In this document: positions 1 through 13,640 of the stretch, piece after piece | How positions within the stretch are numbered: position 1 is the first letter of the stretch | Layout: each line of letters starts with the position of its first letter | Source of the DNA: Heliocidaris tuberculata | Lineage: Eukaryota > Echinodermata > Echinoidea > Camarodonta > Echinometridae | Assembly (NCBI GenBank): GCA_025618425.1 | Contig: CM046832.1 | Span: 60,601,087-60,665,086 of the forward strand | DNA length: 64,000 nt | Reading direction: 5' to 3' | Program-made: the position numbers and the translations under genes | The notes under the pieces: model-generated | The model's input: only the letters and a program-made list of their open reading frames with translations | What the model was told of the DNA's origin: nothing | The model's database searches: none

Positions 1-190
1 AGACTCGTTTAGGCCTGAATACGTGGGGAAAATATTATTTTAAAAATATTCAGATACGTATTCATTGCAAAACGGATGTCATTTTTCAATTTAGAGGAGT
101 ATCAGGTACAAAATAACAAGAATTAGAATTTCATAGAAGGGAACCTTTAATTTAGCCAATTGAATACCAGGCCACCCACTTAAATAAAAT

Positions 191-1360
191 GTGACCCGGC
201 ACCACAAAACCACCAAAAAGTCGCAAGCCGTGATTTTGTGTAAACAGCTGAAATGGAAATTTGGGTTGGAAAATTTGATTTTGGGATTTTTGTTTTTTCT
301 GAAAGATCGTTCTTTTCTGTACCTTATATCAAAATCTGGAAGCTTAAAACGCAGTAGAAGATGAGTTTTTAACAGTTTTTCTAGACCAGTTTTTTTCGCA
401 CAGCTCCGGTTTCTTCCTAATTCTTCGCCTTTCCGTATGATTTTTTTTTACTCGGTACCGCTCACCCTCGTAAAATCACTGCAATCTCACGGGCGTTAAA
501 TTACCTATTCCCTAATGATTTTTATACTGTTAGAAAGAATAAACTCTCAGCAATCTCATCATACTGATATTACAGTTCATCAATAGTCGCGAAAGCAAAT
601 TACAGAGCAGTTTTAAGTTCCATTTCGATGACGAAACAGAGTCTGAAAAAGGATTTTGTTGCTAACGGACGATCAGTTTATTCATGTGAGCAAGGAAAGA
701 GTATGTAAGTTCTATGTAAAACAAATTACATAGGTTAATCATTGTGAAAAAGAAAAAGAGTAGGTCCTATTTAAGTTAATTATAGGCTAAATTACAAGTT
801 CAATGTATGATATCAGAAGGACTACAAGGTAACAAACCAGTATTATGTAACAGGAAACAAAGAAAGACACCCAAATGGAGTGAATAGGCATTGTCTAGTG
901 CAAGTGTCAGGCCACCGAGGTGCCCTTAATCTCCCATTAGAACACTCTCATTTGCATCATAATAACTTTCGAATGACTAAAGTTCACAATTTGAAGCCTT
1001 GGCAATAGAATGAATAAACTATGTTGAACACTCCTACCAAATATCAACCTAATCCGACAATTCATTCATAGTTGGTGCTATGGCCTTTTGACTCATTCTC
1101 TATTGATTTTGTCTCTTGTTTTCTTACTCCGCACGCTTGAATAGGCCTCAACTTTAGAGCTCATTTCCTCCCTATTTGAGATCAGCAAACCTCTCTTACA
1201 GCTCCTTTCATTCGCTGAATTAAAAGGGTTAGAAAGTTTCAATTATAATGAGTCACGTACATGTATCATTTTGAAGCTGAGACTTTGTTCTATCCAAATA
1301 TGATAAAATCAGAAAAATTATTTTTTGCGACTTTTTGGTGGTTTTGTGGTGCCGGGTCAC
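191..1360. mobile_element. 1.17-kb non-autonomous DNA element with perfect 35-bp terminal inverted repeats
   Basis: Positions 191-225 (starting GTGACCCGGCACCACAAAAC) and 1326-1360 are perfect reverse complements over 35 bases. The interior is AT-rich and has no open frame resembling a transposase. The flanks share only the 4-base word AAAT, so a target duplication is possible but weak. The superfamily is not recognised. It lies downstream of the last recognised TMPO-like exon, in an intron or 3' flank of that gene. Perfect terminal identity suggests a fairly young insertion. Confidence 0.85.
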
Positions 1361-1583
1361 AAATATAGAATAAACACCCACTCCTACATGTATCTCTAAG
1401 AAATTAAAATCTAATCCAAACATTATATGAGAAAATTTGAACTCTCATTTCAATGTTGGGCAATATCAGTACAAATATATTGTTTGTCCAAAATAATTTT
1501 CTGATAACACTTACCTAAAAAAAAAATTATCTAATAAGTCCAAAATAGTTTTTAAAAATAATTGAAAATGACTCCATATTCAC

Positions 1584-1736
1584 CTTCTATCTCAGAATCA
1601 CTGAATTCTTCTTCTTCCTCTTCCTCTTCTTCTTCCTCCTCCTCTTCTTCTTCCTCTTCCTCTTGTTTTGGAGGTGGGGCTGGAGGATTTGTCAAGAAGT
1701 TGGCTAGCTTCTTCTCATATGCCCCTCTTGTTGTAC
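1584..1736 (-). CDS. TMPO: TMPO-like exon: second half of LEM domain plus poly-glutamate tract
   Basis: The acceptor TTTTCTCTCTAG lies at 1737-1748 (minus strand), and the donor AAG|GTGAAT falls after 1584. The first two bases complete the Gly codon begun in the preceding exon. The exon encodes GTTRGAYEKKLANFL, the conserved C-terminal helix of the LEM fold, then NPPAPPPKQ, then 19 Glu residues encoded by mixed GAG/GAA codons, then FSDSEIE. The mixed codons make the tract an expanded acidic region rather than a pure trinucleotide repeat. The next exon is not in the window, or was not recognised in 1-1583. Confidence 0.82.
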
Positions 1737-4700
1737 CTAGAGAGAAAATTTAAATGCTTTAATTACTTTAGAGGATCCTCATGGGGGTAATTTGCAATTC
1801 TGAGGGGCATTTTGGGGGTTATGAACAGGTCCATTTTATGTAAAGTTGCATTACAAGGGATACTTGCACCTTGCAGTGACATTTTTTTTTTTTTTGGGGG
1901 GGGGGGGGGACACTGTACTCTATCGAGCATTTATTCACCTGTTATAGCTGCTGAAATACTGTAATAAGAGAGCTCTTCCCTCAGTTCCCCATCTGTCAGA
2001 CCTTGCACCAAATCAAGGTTCTTCTTAAACTTCTCATCCTTAGGATTACTCCTCCATTTCCGAGGCATCTATCAAGCGGAAATGAGAAGAAAAAAAACAT
2101 TGAGAAACAATTAATGACGTGTTGCTATGATTATTTCCAAGATGGGTTAATCTCCCATGAAATTCAAACAATATTTGATTGACCTTTCCAGAATAATCCT
2201 TATGAAAGAATGTCATGACTCGAATTTAGCAACAATGTACATAACCACAACACAATTACTTTAATAGTAAAACGTGACAAATTGCTACCATACTGTACAT
2301 ATTGCACATAACTTTTCAATTTCCCCAAAAAGTTCTGCCAACATAGGCCATACATGTAGGTATTGTGAATGTACTGGTACCAGATACAGGGTTCTAGCAT
2401 AAAATACATGTAAGTTCCTTTAAAATGCAACAATTTCCTTCCTTCACTCATTGTGGTCTTTCACAAAGGACTTGTGAAACACGGAAGCAAAACTAGAATT
2501 CATCTTTGATGAATCTTGAAAGGAGCAGTAATGGATGTTTTCAACCTAGGTGAGGCTAACACTTATAAAAGGTTGCATCTTTATTGGAAAATAAGCTGTG
2601 CTGGAAAAATGTAAACAGAAGAAAAAGGATAAAGAAAAAAAAAAACACAAGAACTTAACTCAATTTCATTAGGTTGTATTTCACCCTTATTCTGTGTTAG
2701 AGAATTAGGAACATTTAGTAATATATATCCTGTGTGTTCTATCAAACATTGTTGAATACACGTAAATAGAAAATACTGTAAAACCAGAAATGTTTTTGAC
2801 TTGAAACTTTCGCGAATTGTAAACAAAAGCCATTTTCACAGCAAGAAACTTTTACGATTTGCCCAAATTTAGTGTTATGTCAAATTGTGATTCAATGATT
2901 TTGCGGCATGAAACTTTTGCGAATCTGAACTACTAGCGAAAGTTGCAAACATGAAATGTGCGCGAAAGTTGATGGTTTCACAGTATACATTCTGAAAGCT
3001 TGGGGCAGGTAACGATTAACACTTAGAAATTAATGTACATCATAGGATCACTTAAGGACAGGAAGTTGACACTTCCAAGTAGTAGAGAAGAATTGCCTAA
3101 CCCAATGAGTGAGAAAATAATATTATTCATCCAGCCACATTCCTCGACATGTCTATTAAGATAAGATTGCCTTTCAAGCCTTCCTATGCAACTCCCATAT
3201 AGTCGCATTATACTTACAGTAAGGTACATGTACATGTAACTGCTTGCCTGTCCACCCAACCAGGCCCCCTTTCACCCATCAAAAGAAATTTAAACACATA
3301 ACTAGATAGATACCCTGCTTTAATTTGTTTAGGATAAGATTGATTCATGAATCCTTTAAAACTCTGTATGACCTCTCTTCACTCATTTTTTGTTGCTGAC
3401 TGGTTATACTAATCAATGAACCAGAACTCTGCTAGGGTGGCAGGGACATCACACTTCGGCACATCCGCACAATTGTACAACCACGTTTACTGCATATGAA
3501 ACACACAAATTCAATAAAATCAGTTCCATGAGCTTTCATGCACATATACACAAATCAACATTTTTATGTCCAGAGTGTACTTACGATGAGCAGAAAGTCG
3601 GAAGACAATAACACACAAGTTATTTCAGGAGTTCGCTACTGCAAAACTTACGTCGTGACTGTACACGTAGTTGTTTCAGTATGGCTTTGATTATAGACAC
3701 AAGAAGGTTACAGTGCACACAAACATGCATGTACACCCACGTATCAAAGTGAAACTAAATCACAGAGGTAAAAATCCATGTGCTTTTATACAGTACAGAT
3801 ACATGTAAGGCAGCTACGGGTCGAGGAAGTGGGAAAACCCAGGTCTCATTTTGGGTGCCATATTAGTTTCACAATCCAGACCTGGGAAAGAATGAGGTAG
3901 GTCCTTATGGTAAGTGATAAACCTCCCGTAAGTTTGACAGAGAAGCAATTTTTTTAATTAACAGATAATTGTGATTTAAAAAGCAGCTATTTATTATATA
4001 AAATTAATTAAATAAATTTGGCAAGGGTAGTGATTTAAATAAGCATTGATTTTTTGCCAAAATATATCTAAAGTTTCAACTTGTAACAAGTTTATAACTG
4101 TAATTAGCCTATAGAATGATAACAGGGTTGGTGACATTTGTGATTCTTCTTTTTAGTTGGCAATTTGAATTATGAGTTAGTAACATAAAACTGATAACAT
4201 TCATTGATTAAAATAAGATCAAATTTCTATGCAACCCTGTGCATAGCAATATCAGGCATAGTATGCATATTATGTACAGAAACTACAGACCTGTATATAA
4301 TTAGATTTTTCAATTTCAGACACTGTACAGCTTGACATTTGAACATTTTTACAAATGATTTCCTCACAAGTATGAACCATATTTCAAAAGAAAAGGCCTG
4401 CTAAAAGTGCTAATAAAAACTAACTGAGGGTAGTTTCTGCTGACCTACATTTATGCAGATGGCCAGTAAACCTCCAAATAGGTCATGACAGAATGGGAAA
4501 GTCCCTTTCAGGGCAAAAAAAAAAAAGGGGAGGGGGTTATAAGCACTTCAGAATTACAATAAGTCCTTTAATATAGAATAGCTATAATATTGATATATTT
4601 ATTTATATGTATATATTTATTTACATTTATGTTATACTTAAATTCATATTTATACTTATATGTACATTTCTATTTCTATATCTATTTCTGTTTCTATTTG

Positions 4701-7700
4701 ATATTCATATCTATAATTACATTTATATTTAACATTTATTCATACATGTACGTACTTATATTCATATTTATATTTATATTTATATTTGTATATTAATTGG
4801 TAACAACCATACGTTAAGGAACACAATGCACTTTCACCAGAAGTTGTTTTCAGAACAAAATCTAAACAAAACTCAATTTGTCTGTTTTACTAGGAGGCTT
4901 GCTAAATCATAAATACTTCTTTCAAAACTGAAATTTTCTCCCCATCACTAATATACATGTCCATTTAGTTCCTGTTTTAAAAAATTCAAATGAAAGAAAA
5001 CACTGAAAATAATAAAGTTGCATGAAGATATAAATGAAGGGCATCACAGCAGTGCCTTATTAACTGGGTCTGCAATACTGAGACTACTATTCATATTTTG
5101 GGTTGCCATTCATGAAAATGAAATATCCCCTAAACCCTGACTCATCCTTCTAAAGTAAGGAATTCTTTTCAAAAACATACATGTATCATGCACACTACAT
5201 GTGATACCTTTTTCATATCAGGGATAGAAGTGGAGTAAATTCGGACTTAAGCCCCGTTTCAATAGACCACATCCAGACGGAGTCGGGACTGATGCGGGGT
5301 TAAAAAAGCAGGGCAGCAGGTGATAAAACCACGGGTAGTCCACCCCGGCGCGCCGTCTTAACAGACGTTCGCTGAAAACCTAACCAGGTAGGTTCCCATA
5401 GTAACTAGTAATTAGTAAACAAACCCAGTTTCTCACACGTGTTCGCGCGCCCGCGATGAGTCATTGCGCAATGTCGAGCTGTCCGGTCAGAAACTACCCC
5501 GAGAGCGGCTTAACAAAACGGCTGTCCGGAATTAGCAGGGGTAGAGATGTGATTTTACCCTCGTTGGACCTAGTCAAATTTTGGCAAAATTATACCGGGT
5601 AGATTCCGGTCAACACCTCAGTAGGAGCGGCTTAACAGGAAGGGGTAAAGAAATCTAACCCGGTATCAACCCGGTCGAGGCGTTTAAAAAAGTGTCTGTT
5701 AAGACGGGGCTTAAGTCAGGACCCAAAAACAATCAGCATCACCCAATTTGCTCTTAGTCAGACCAAGGAGCTTCGAAAGCTGGAGTTCCAACTGGCAACA
5801 AATTATCTCAAGCAGCTGCTCCTTTCTAAGGATGCACAAAAGAATCTACAGGTGCGCTGTAGCCTTTGATGTCAGATGTTCGATGCCGCCAACTTCATGG
5901 GAAAGCTTGAGTAGTGATTTTAGTCACAAATGAAATATCGAGAATATTTCACTTTTTTATTTGAATAAACAAAGTGAAATTTTCACATATGATAAAATTG
6001 AATACAAAAGCCTAATTGTGTCCAGAAATTTGGCTATATTGTATGATAGTAGTTTCAATTTGTGGAAAAAAGGTAAAATTTTACAATCCTAATATCCCCA
6101 ATTTGACACTCTTCCAATTACTCCCTGCAAACGAAAATAAAAATTCCAATTGTTCAAGTACAGTTAATTATGATGTCATATGTCATATTAGTGCCCACAC
6201 ATGCCCAGTCATGCAATTTTGATTCATATATCAGGGAATTTTGTACAATTTCTTTTCACTTGCCCCAAGTAAAGGTAAGCACTGTGAACTGCTGATATCA
6301 TCAGACTAGTGATAGCGAAAATTAATTATCATTACAAAAGCATATTTTCCTGTAAGTTTGCAGCCAGGCAGGAATCTTTTTGTCTTCTTATCTGCAAGGA
6401 AGATCCAGTTAAGCACATGCCTGACATATTTTTCCTTGGTGGCATCGAACATGGTTCAAAGGGAATGAGCTACACATGACTCCAGCTCTTGAAGCTCCTT
6501 GGTCAGACTTCTTGATCTACTGTAATAGTGGAAATTTTCACGAGATTATTTTTCGCACTTGGCAAAGTAAGGTGAATTTCACGTTTTTAATTTTGCCCAT
6601 TCGCTAGACTCATTGGCAAAAGAATACATAAACAAAAATATTCGCGTTTTTATTTCCATGCAAATTTCATGCCGCACAAACTGCACGAAAATTTTCACAC
6701 CGCAAAATATTCCACGTTTACAGTACTTCTCAAACAGGTTTGAGTCCGGACTGACTGGAAGTGGATCGAGATATCTCTATGTGGGTTCACTGTATGTTTT
6801 ACGACAAGGTGGCCGGAAAAAAAGAGACAGCGGGAGATTATTAGGCATGCCAAATGCGCAACCATGAAAACAAATGAGCGTAGCAGTCAGATGTGATGTG
6901 CTCTACATGTAGCTGCTGTAAACTTGTAAGAACACTAGCAGGACTTGAGATGCGAATCTATCAATCCTGACTTAGTCTGGACTAATATTAGTTTTAGCAA
7001 GGTTATAATTAATTCAAGCTGGTTTTCTCAGTCAACCATAAAGTTTTGAAGGGATATGTCAAGACATACAGAAAACAAAGCCTATTCTTTCACAGATTGC
7101 CTTTTAACATGTTTAATGATCAGAATATGAAAGTTTCTAAGCCTTTTCAAAACTCTAAACTTTGCTGATACCAGACAGAACCAATACAAAGTTTTGTCAA
7201 CCATAGATTTTGCACCATTTCACAATAATGGCTTTTGCTCACTCAAGCGTAACATATCGTCAGATGTTTTGGTATTTTGATAGGAGAGACCCTAAGCTAT
7301 CCATAGGTATGAAAATTACATGAATGTTCATATTTTGAAATGTTCATTTGGGGAGACTTTTTCCAAATGTCAACTTTTTACGGTTCTCAAATTTGTTAAC
7401 ACTAGTCAGCAGAAAATACCAATTCTTGTCAAGTCTGGATTTTGCACCCTTTCGCAAAAGTTGCTTTTGCTCACTCGAGCTCAAAATATTGCCACATATT
7501 TTGGTGTCATTTGATAGAAGAGACCCTAATCTATCCACGGGTATGAAAATTTCCTACAGATATTTTGAAATATTTATTTTGGGAGACTTTTTCCAACTGT
7601 TAACTTTTTTGGGGGACGCACTGTAGAGAGTGTGTAATTAAACTTGCAATTATCTTTTCATAGAAGTAATATTTGAAGCCCATATTCTGAACATAGTATA

Positions 7701-10700
7701 ATAACATGGAACCTCTGACATACACAGCAAAATATTTTTTGGTGATTGGTACTTAAGAAGCAGAAAAAATAAAGAAACATCAATAAGAGATTGAGCAAAA
7801 TCTGTTAAGTTATTAATTTTTTAAGTTGTAATCAATTGAACACAAATTGGCATCTCTGTGACGTATCTTGCAAGTTCCTCTCCTATTTTCCCCGTACTGA
7901 AAAAAATCATAAATTTCCATTTACTCTAAAGAAAATATTTTATCACACATGCACCCGAGATATAATAATTTCACTTATGCTTTTACACAAAAACCTGTAA
8001 AAAACAAAAACACATAAAATGTGTAAATTTATGAATTTATGAGAACAGAGCAAATGGGAGAGGAGCTTGAAAGATACGTCACAGATTTGCCAATTTGTGT
8101 TTGATTGATTACAACTTCAAAAATTCTTTCCCATTTCTTATCAGATTTTGCTCAAACTTTCATTGATTTGTTTCTTTAATTTTTCTGTCTTTTAAAGGAG
8201 AATGAAACCCCAAACTTGTATGCACTTTAACAGAAGCAGAAAAATCTTAGAAGCATATCACTGAAAGTTTGAGAAAAAACGGATAAAGAATGAAAAAAGT
8301 TATTAAGATTTTAAAAACCTACATGTAAAATCGCTAAATGAAACTGGCAACATACTCATTATGCTAATGAGAAGCTATGTTTTTGTGCTCTCTCTTTATA
8401 GGTAATAAATTTCAGCTTTCAGCTTTTAAACAAAGAAAATTGAATGATGTTTTTGTGCTCTCTCTTTATAGGTAAAAAATTTCAGCTTTCAGCTTTTAAA
8501 CAAAGAAAACTGAATTATCAGTATTGTACTTGAAATATATTAGGAGTAATAAACTTATGAACACCACCTATAATACAGAAAGCAAATTTTCTAAGATATA
8601 CATGTATTCAAGGAAAGTGGATTTTAACAACATAAGGCAATTGGAAAGTACATGTATAGCACATTTACATCACAGCATCTCATTAGCATAATGAGGACAT
8701 TGCCAATTTCAGATCTCCATTCATTAAGCGATTTTAGGATTTCAAATGTTAATAACTTTTTTATTAGTTGTCCGTTTTTCTTCAACCTTTCACTGATATG
8801 CTTATTTAATATTTGTGCTTCTATTAAAATACATTTATTTGGGGGGTTTCATTCTCCTTTAAAACCAACTTAATATTAATATCAATATTCCCTTTAATCA
8901 ACTTGTTGATTAAATCTTGCCAACCCTGTCAAGGTTTACCCGAGGAGTTACTGGACTGGGAGCTCCTTAGTTTTCCTGTCCTACCCGACAGATTTATTTT
9001 CCCCCTTAACAAGGATTCCACTCTGGAGCAGATAAATATCAAAGAGCAATAGGTCTGGGAAAATTTGAGAAACATTTGATAAAGGATAAGAAATAGAAAG
9101 GTACATGTATGATGTCCTGAATCCCTAGGGTTAAAAACTGTAAATTTTCAAAAAAATTGTAGGCGATTTGACAAGGAATAAGTCATAAATTTCCTCTATT
9201 GTCTCCTAGATTCAGGTTTCTGAATGCCTTTGCCCAGGTGATATTTTCTCATATTTCTTTTTAAAACCCTTTCGAGACAATTGACCACATTTTATGACTT
9301 GGCTCAATAACTTTTGATTCAAAGCTCTAAAAAATATACCATAGCATGAGTGGAAAGAGCAGAAATTTCTGCACACACTCTGTCCATTTTTATTGCATGA
9401 CCATATCGCGTTTGATGCCAGGAATTTTAAAAAGGAGAATAAGCTTTAAAATCCTTAAATTGGCAAAAATTGAGAGGTTCAAAATCATTTTTTTTAAATC
9501 AAAATTGGCAATTGTTTCAACTTTTCGACAAAATTCCTAACCATGTATATATTTTTTTCAAAGACATTAGTCACACTACACCTTATATGAACCATATAAC
9601 AATAAAGTAAAATATCATTGACTCATTGTTGCCAATTTGCAGAACAAAATGTGATCAATTAAGCCCTTAAATAATTCCTGTCCTGAAAGGGTTAATAATG
9701 AAAAATATTCATTCCTAAACTGGAAAGGGAAAAATCAGTTTCTTTAATTCATCATTTGAATAGCTGTAATTTCTACATGATTTTTATCTTATATTACGGT
9801 TACCAGCTATGCAGTTGTAACCACAGAAAATGTACTATGAGATTTTCAAAACTGACCAAATCAGTAATGTCACTGTGATGAAGTGGCAGACAACTCTCCC
9901 CTTTGTTCCAAAACACATAAAAGCAAAATGCAATTTTTGTTAGGATAATTTTCTTTTGAAGGACCTATAACAATTTAACAAGTATGCATTCCATAATATA
10001 TTTAGATTTCTGCTAAAAGGAAAACTTAAAGAGCCAGAAATTAATATCATTTTAGAGTACAAAAAGTGGGAGAGTTGTCCATCATCAATGAATATTTCAC
10101 AATCAACTGACCGAATTGCCAATTAATTACAAAGGTTGTATTTTCCTTTACAGTAAGAGATGAGATGGCAAGAAATCATGAGAACATAAAAACTGTACAT
10201 TTTGATTGAAAGATGACTCCAAAACTGGCCCCAAGAACCTTTCAAAGTTGACAAATGACAAGATGATAATCAAAACAACATCAACAAAACAGTTTTAGCA
10301 AGATTAGCAGAAATTGCTGAACCTTGAGGAATCTGCTAAATGCTAATCAACATGAATCAGTTTCTACTTCGTTTAGGCTCTGCCACACTGGGAATGAGAC
10401 TGTGTCTGGCTTCATCAAATCTCTTCTCTTGTCATGGAACCATCACAATGTGGGGCTGTGTTAATTTTGGGGCAGTCGTAACCTCTAAGTTGAAGAAGTG
10501 AAAACACCAATATAATAGGCAAAATTTTGGGAAGATACTTCCTTCTAGAATTTAGGATGATAAAAATATCTAATTTCATGCCAAATTCTTAAATAGGATC
10601 TTTATCACCTAGAGCAAGTGAAATTTTCTGGCTGTTTTTGGCCGGCAATCTTGCTCCTTCAATAGCACACACACGTGCTAGAGATTACACACTCTCTATG

Positions 10701-13597
10701 GAAGGCAATTCTCCGTGGTATGAATGAAGGTGTGGAGTGCGAGGTTATCTATAATAACCTCACGTAAGTGTGAGAGATCTTCTGTTGGAAACATGGATTT
10801 CGGTGGAAATCTTAGAAAATATTCTTCCTTACTATAAACTACCATTCAATGTAAGATTTTTAAGAACCAAATTTTTAGTAGATTCTAGACAAGCATCTAG
10901 ACTTTCTACATGTAATTAGATCTAAACCCATTTCATAATATTTGAAATTTTGAATGAGATTGTGAAGCCTTGCTTTTGCCACATGCCCTTGGCCTTGCAC
11001 TTTTGCAGTTGCACTTGTTGCAGAACCTAAATGACCTAGACCAAAAGCTTCAGTCATGTCAGTCTCTCTGACTCTCAGCAGGGCATAAATTAATCGACGG
11101 CCATCGACGGCCAGGCCATCGATGCCCCTATAACTGGCCGAGATGCCCTCCAAAAAAATGATCAATTCACGGCCAAAGAGGCCGTGCCACTATTTTTTCA
11201 AACTGGCTGTCGTGCCCTTTTCCGTGATTGATAATATGCTCTACATATAAAGTACAAATATGTCAGATTTGTTTCATCTCGAAGTCTATAAAATCCGCGC
11301 AAACATGCGCTCGCTACATCGACTCACACCACTGATATTTCAGCTTGGCAAGCTGTAGAAGCGAGCACGAGAGCTAGCTACAATGTAGCACGAGAGAGGT
11401 ACCTAGATGTAGCTATTGTGTGTGTGTATGTACATGTACATGTACATGTGTCAGATGTGTTTACAACGAGAAAGGGCGCACTGGTATGTTTACACCCCCC
11501 GTTTTTTTTCTTCTTCTTTTTTTTTTTTTTGGTTGTTGTTGTTGACAATACGCGATATCGTGCATACTAGGGCTGCTCGATATGGCGTACTGGGTTATTC
11601 GATTATCGTCAGCTGTCAATATCGCCTATATAACGTCACCACCCAAAACAGTACTTTTCTAGTCACCTAAAATATAGCACAACTAGAAACGGTTACCCAC
11701 CCAGTCACAGACCATCACGATTCAAAAATAAATATCACATTGTATTAAACTGATTTGAAAATTCTGATTAATAGGAAAATAGAAATAGAAATAAAATCGC
11801 TCGAAAAATGTGGTGGGGCGCAAGGAAGATTCAAACTTTGCGGTACAGACTCATGAATAATAAATACCTTCGTCACCTAGATACTCAGGGCTGCTTGTTG
11901 AATATTCATGACTTTCGCCCTCTGCTGTCAAAAACATTATAATTTCTCATATTGGCTTTCCGTTCCTGAGTACGTCTTTATGTCGAAACTCCTCGAAAGT
12001 CATTATTTCTGGGAGTTGTTTTGGATAACAATAGTATGATTTTCAAAAGCAAGGAATTGCTTTATGGTATTTTTGTTTTTTAGGTGTATTTTTGTTGCTT
12101 CAAAGCTTAGTTTGATCCAATCTCGTTCAGTATATTTGTACCTGTGCCTGCACAAAGCACAGCCTGTATTCGGGGTGCAAGGAAAATTCAAACTTCGCGG
12201 TACAGACTCATGAATAATAAATACCTTCGTCATCGAGATACTCAGGGCTGCTTGTTGAATATTCATGAGTTTGCCTTCTGCTGTCAAAAACATTTCTCAT
12301 ATTGGCTTTCCGTTCCGGAGTACGTCTTTATGTCGAAACTCCTTGAAAGTCATTATTTCTGGGAGTTGTTTTGGGTAACAATAGTATGATTTTCAAAAGC
12401 AAATAATTGCTTTACGGTAATTCTTTTTTTTTAGGGGTATTTTTGTTGTTTTAAACCTTAGTTTGATCCAATCTCGTTCAGTATTTGTACCTGTGCCTGC
12501 ACGAAGCATAACCTGTATTCGCCCCCTAGTCGTGCTAGTGGACTACATCGTGACTTTGCTTACGTCTTTTTCTTTGTCAAAATATTTCACTGATCCTCCA
12601 CGATATCTTTCATGTTTTTTTAATGACATTTTATTCCCCTAATCATTCTAAAACCCGTTAGTTTATAGTTGCTGTTTTTTTCTTTCTATCAAATCATAAC
12701 AAAACCGGATGCATTATACATTGATATTTTGACTGAACTTAAACATTAATTACGGTAAAACAAAAATACAACGACAACAACAAACAAAAAAATCAGAAAG
12801 TACATTTTCATAAACTGTTTAGAAAATAATTATTTTTTCATATACTTCATCAAAGAATACTCTGTAGAACTTCCGAGAGAAAAATTTTGTGTTCTCCAAT
12901 TCCTCCCCGAGATAAAAAAAAAAGAAAAAGAGTAAAACTAAAGTCACACAAACATATGTACCCCGTTATCAGAGAGAGAGGGGGGGGGGGGGGTGGTAGG
13001 GGGAACAGTGCCCCCCCCCCCACTTTTCCAAATACCCCCAAAGTGCCCTATTTATTTCTGAAAAATATGCCCCCTTTATCTTTCATAAGTGCCCTTTTTT
13101 ACTAAAATTTTCCTTGTCCTTTCTAATAAGTGCCCTTCGCCCTTCCCCCTTTTTTCTCCTTCTGATAAGTGCCCCTTTCCAGATCTGATAAATGCCTAAT
13201 TATCTAAGCGCCCTTTTCCCTTCGATAAGTACCACTTTTCAAAGCTGATAATTTCCCACTTTTCTCTCTAATATGTACCCTTTCTCCTTTGATTAAGTGC
13301 ATTTTTACTTCTGATATGTGCCCATTTTCTGATAAACGACAGTAAGCACTTTCCAGAGCCACAATAAAAATTAGTTAGATGATGCATGTAGGGTAATACC
13401 AATATCACAAAATGGTCCCTTTTTCAGATTTATGTTCACCCTTTGGAGGTGCCCCTTGTTCACCCCCCCCCCCAAAAAAAGGGCCCTTTTTTGCTGGTGC
13501 CCCCCCCCCTTTAAAAGACGCTCTGCTGCCCCTGCCCATTATACATACTCCCACACACCCTCATCCACACACCCATGCACACAAAAATATGCATACG

Positions 13598-13640
<43 letters not shown>

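Noticed and set aside
1562..1753. Plus-strand poly-Ser frame
   Set aside because: Antisense shadow of the LEM exon's glutamate tract.
10875..11165. 96-codon minus-strand frame with repeated CGACGGCCA words
   Set aside because: Repetitive, no domain, no splice context; part of an AT-rich repeat landscape.
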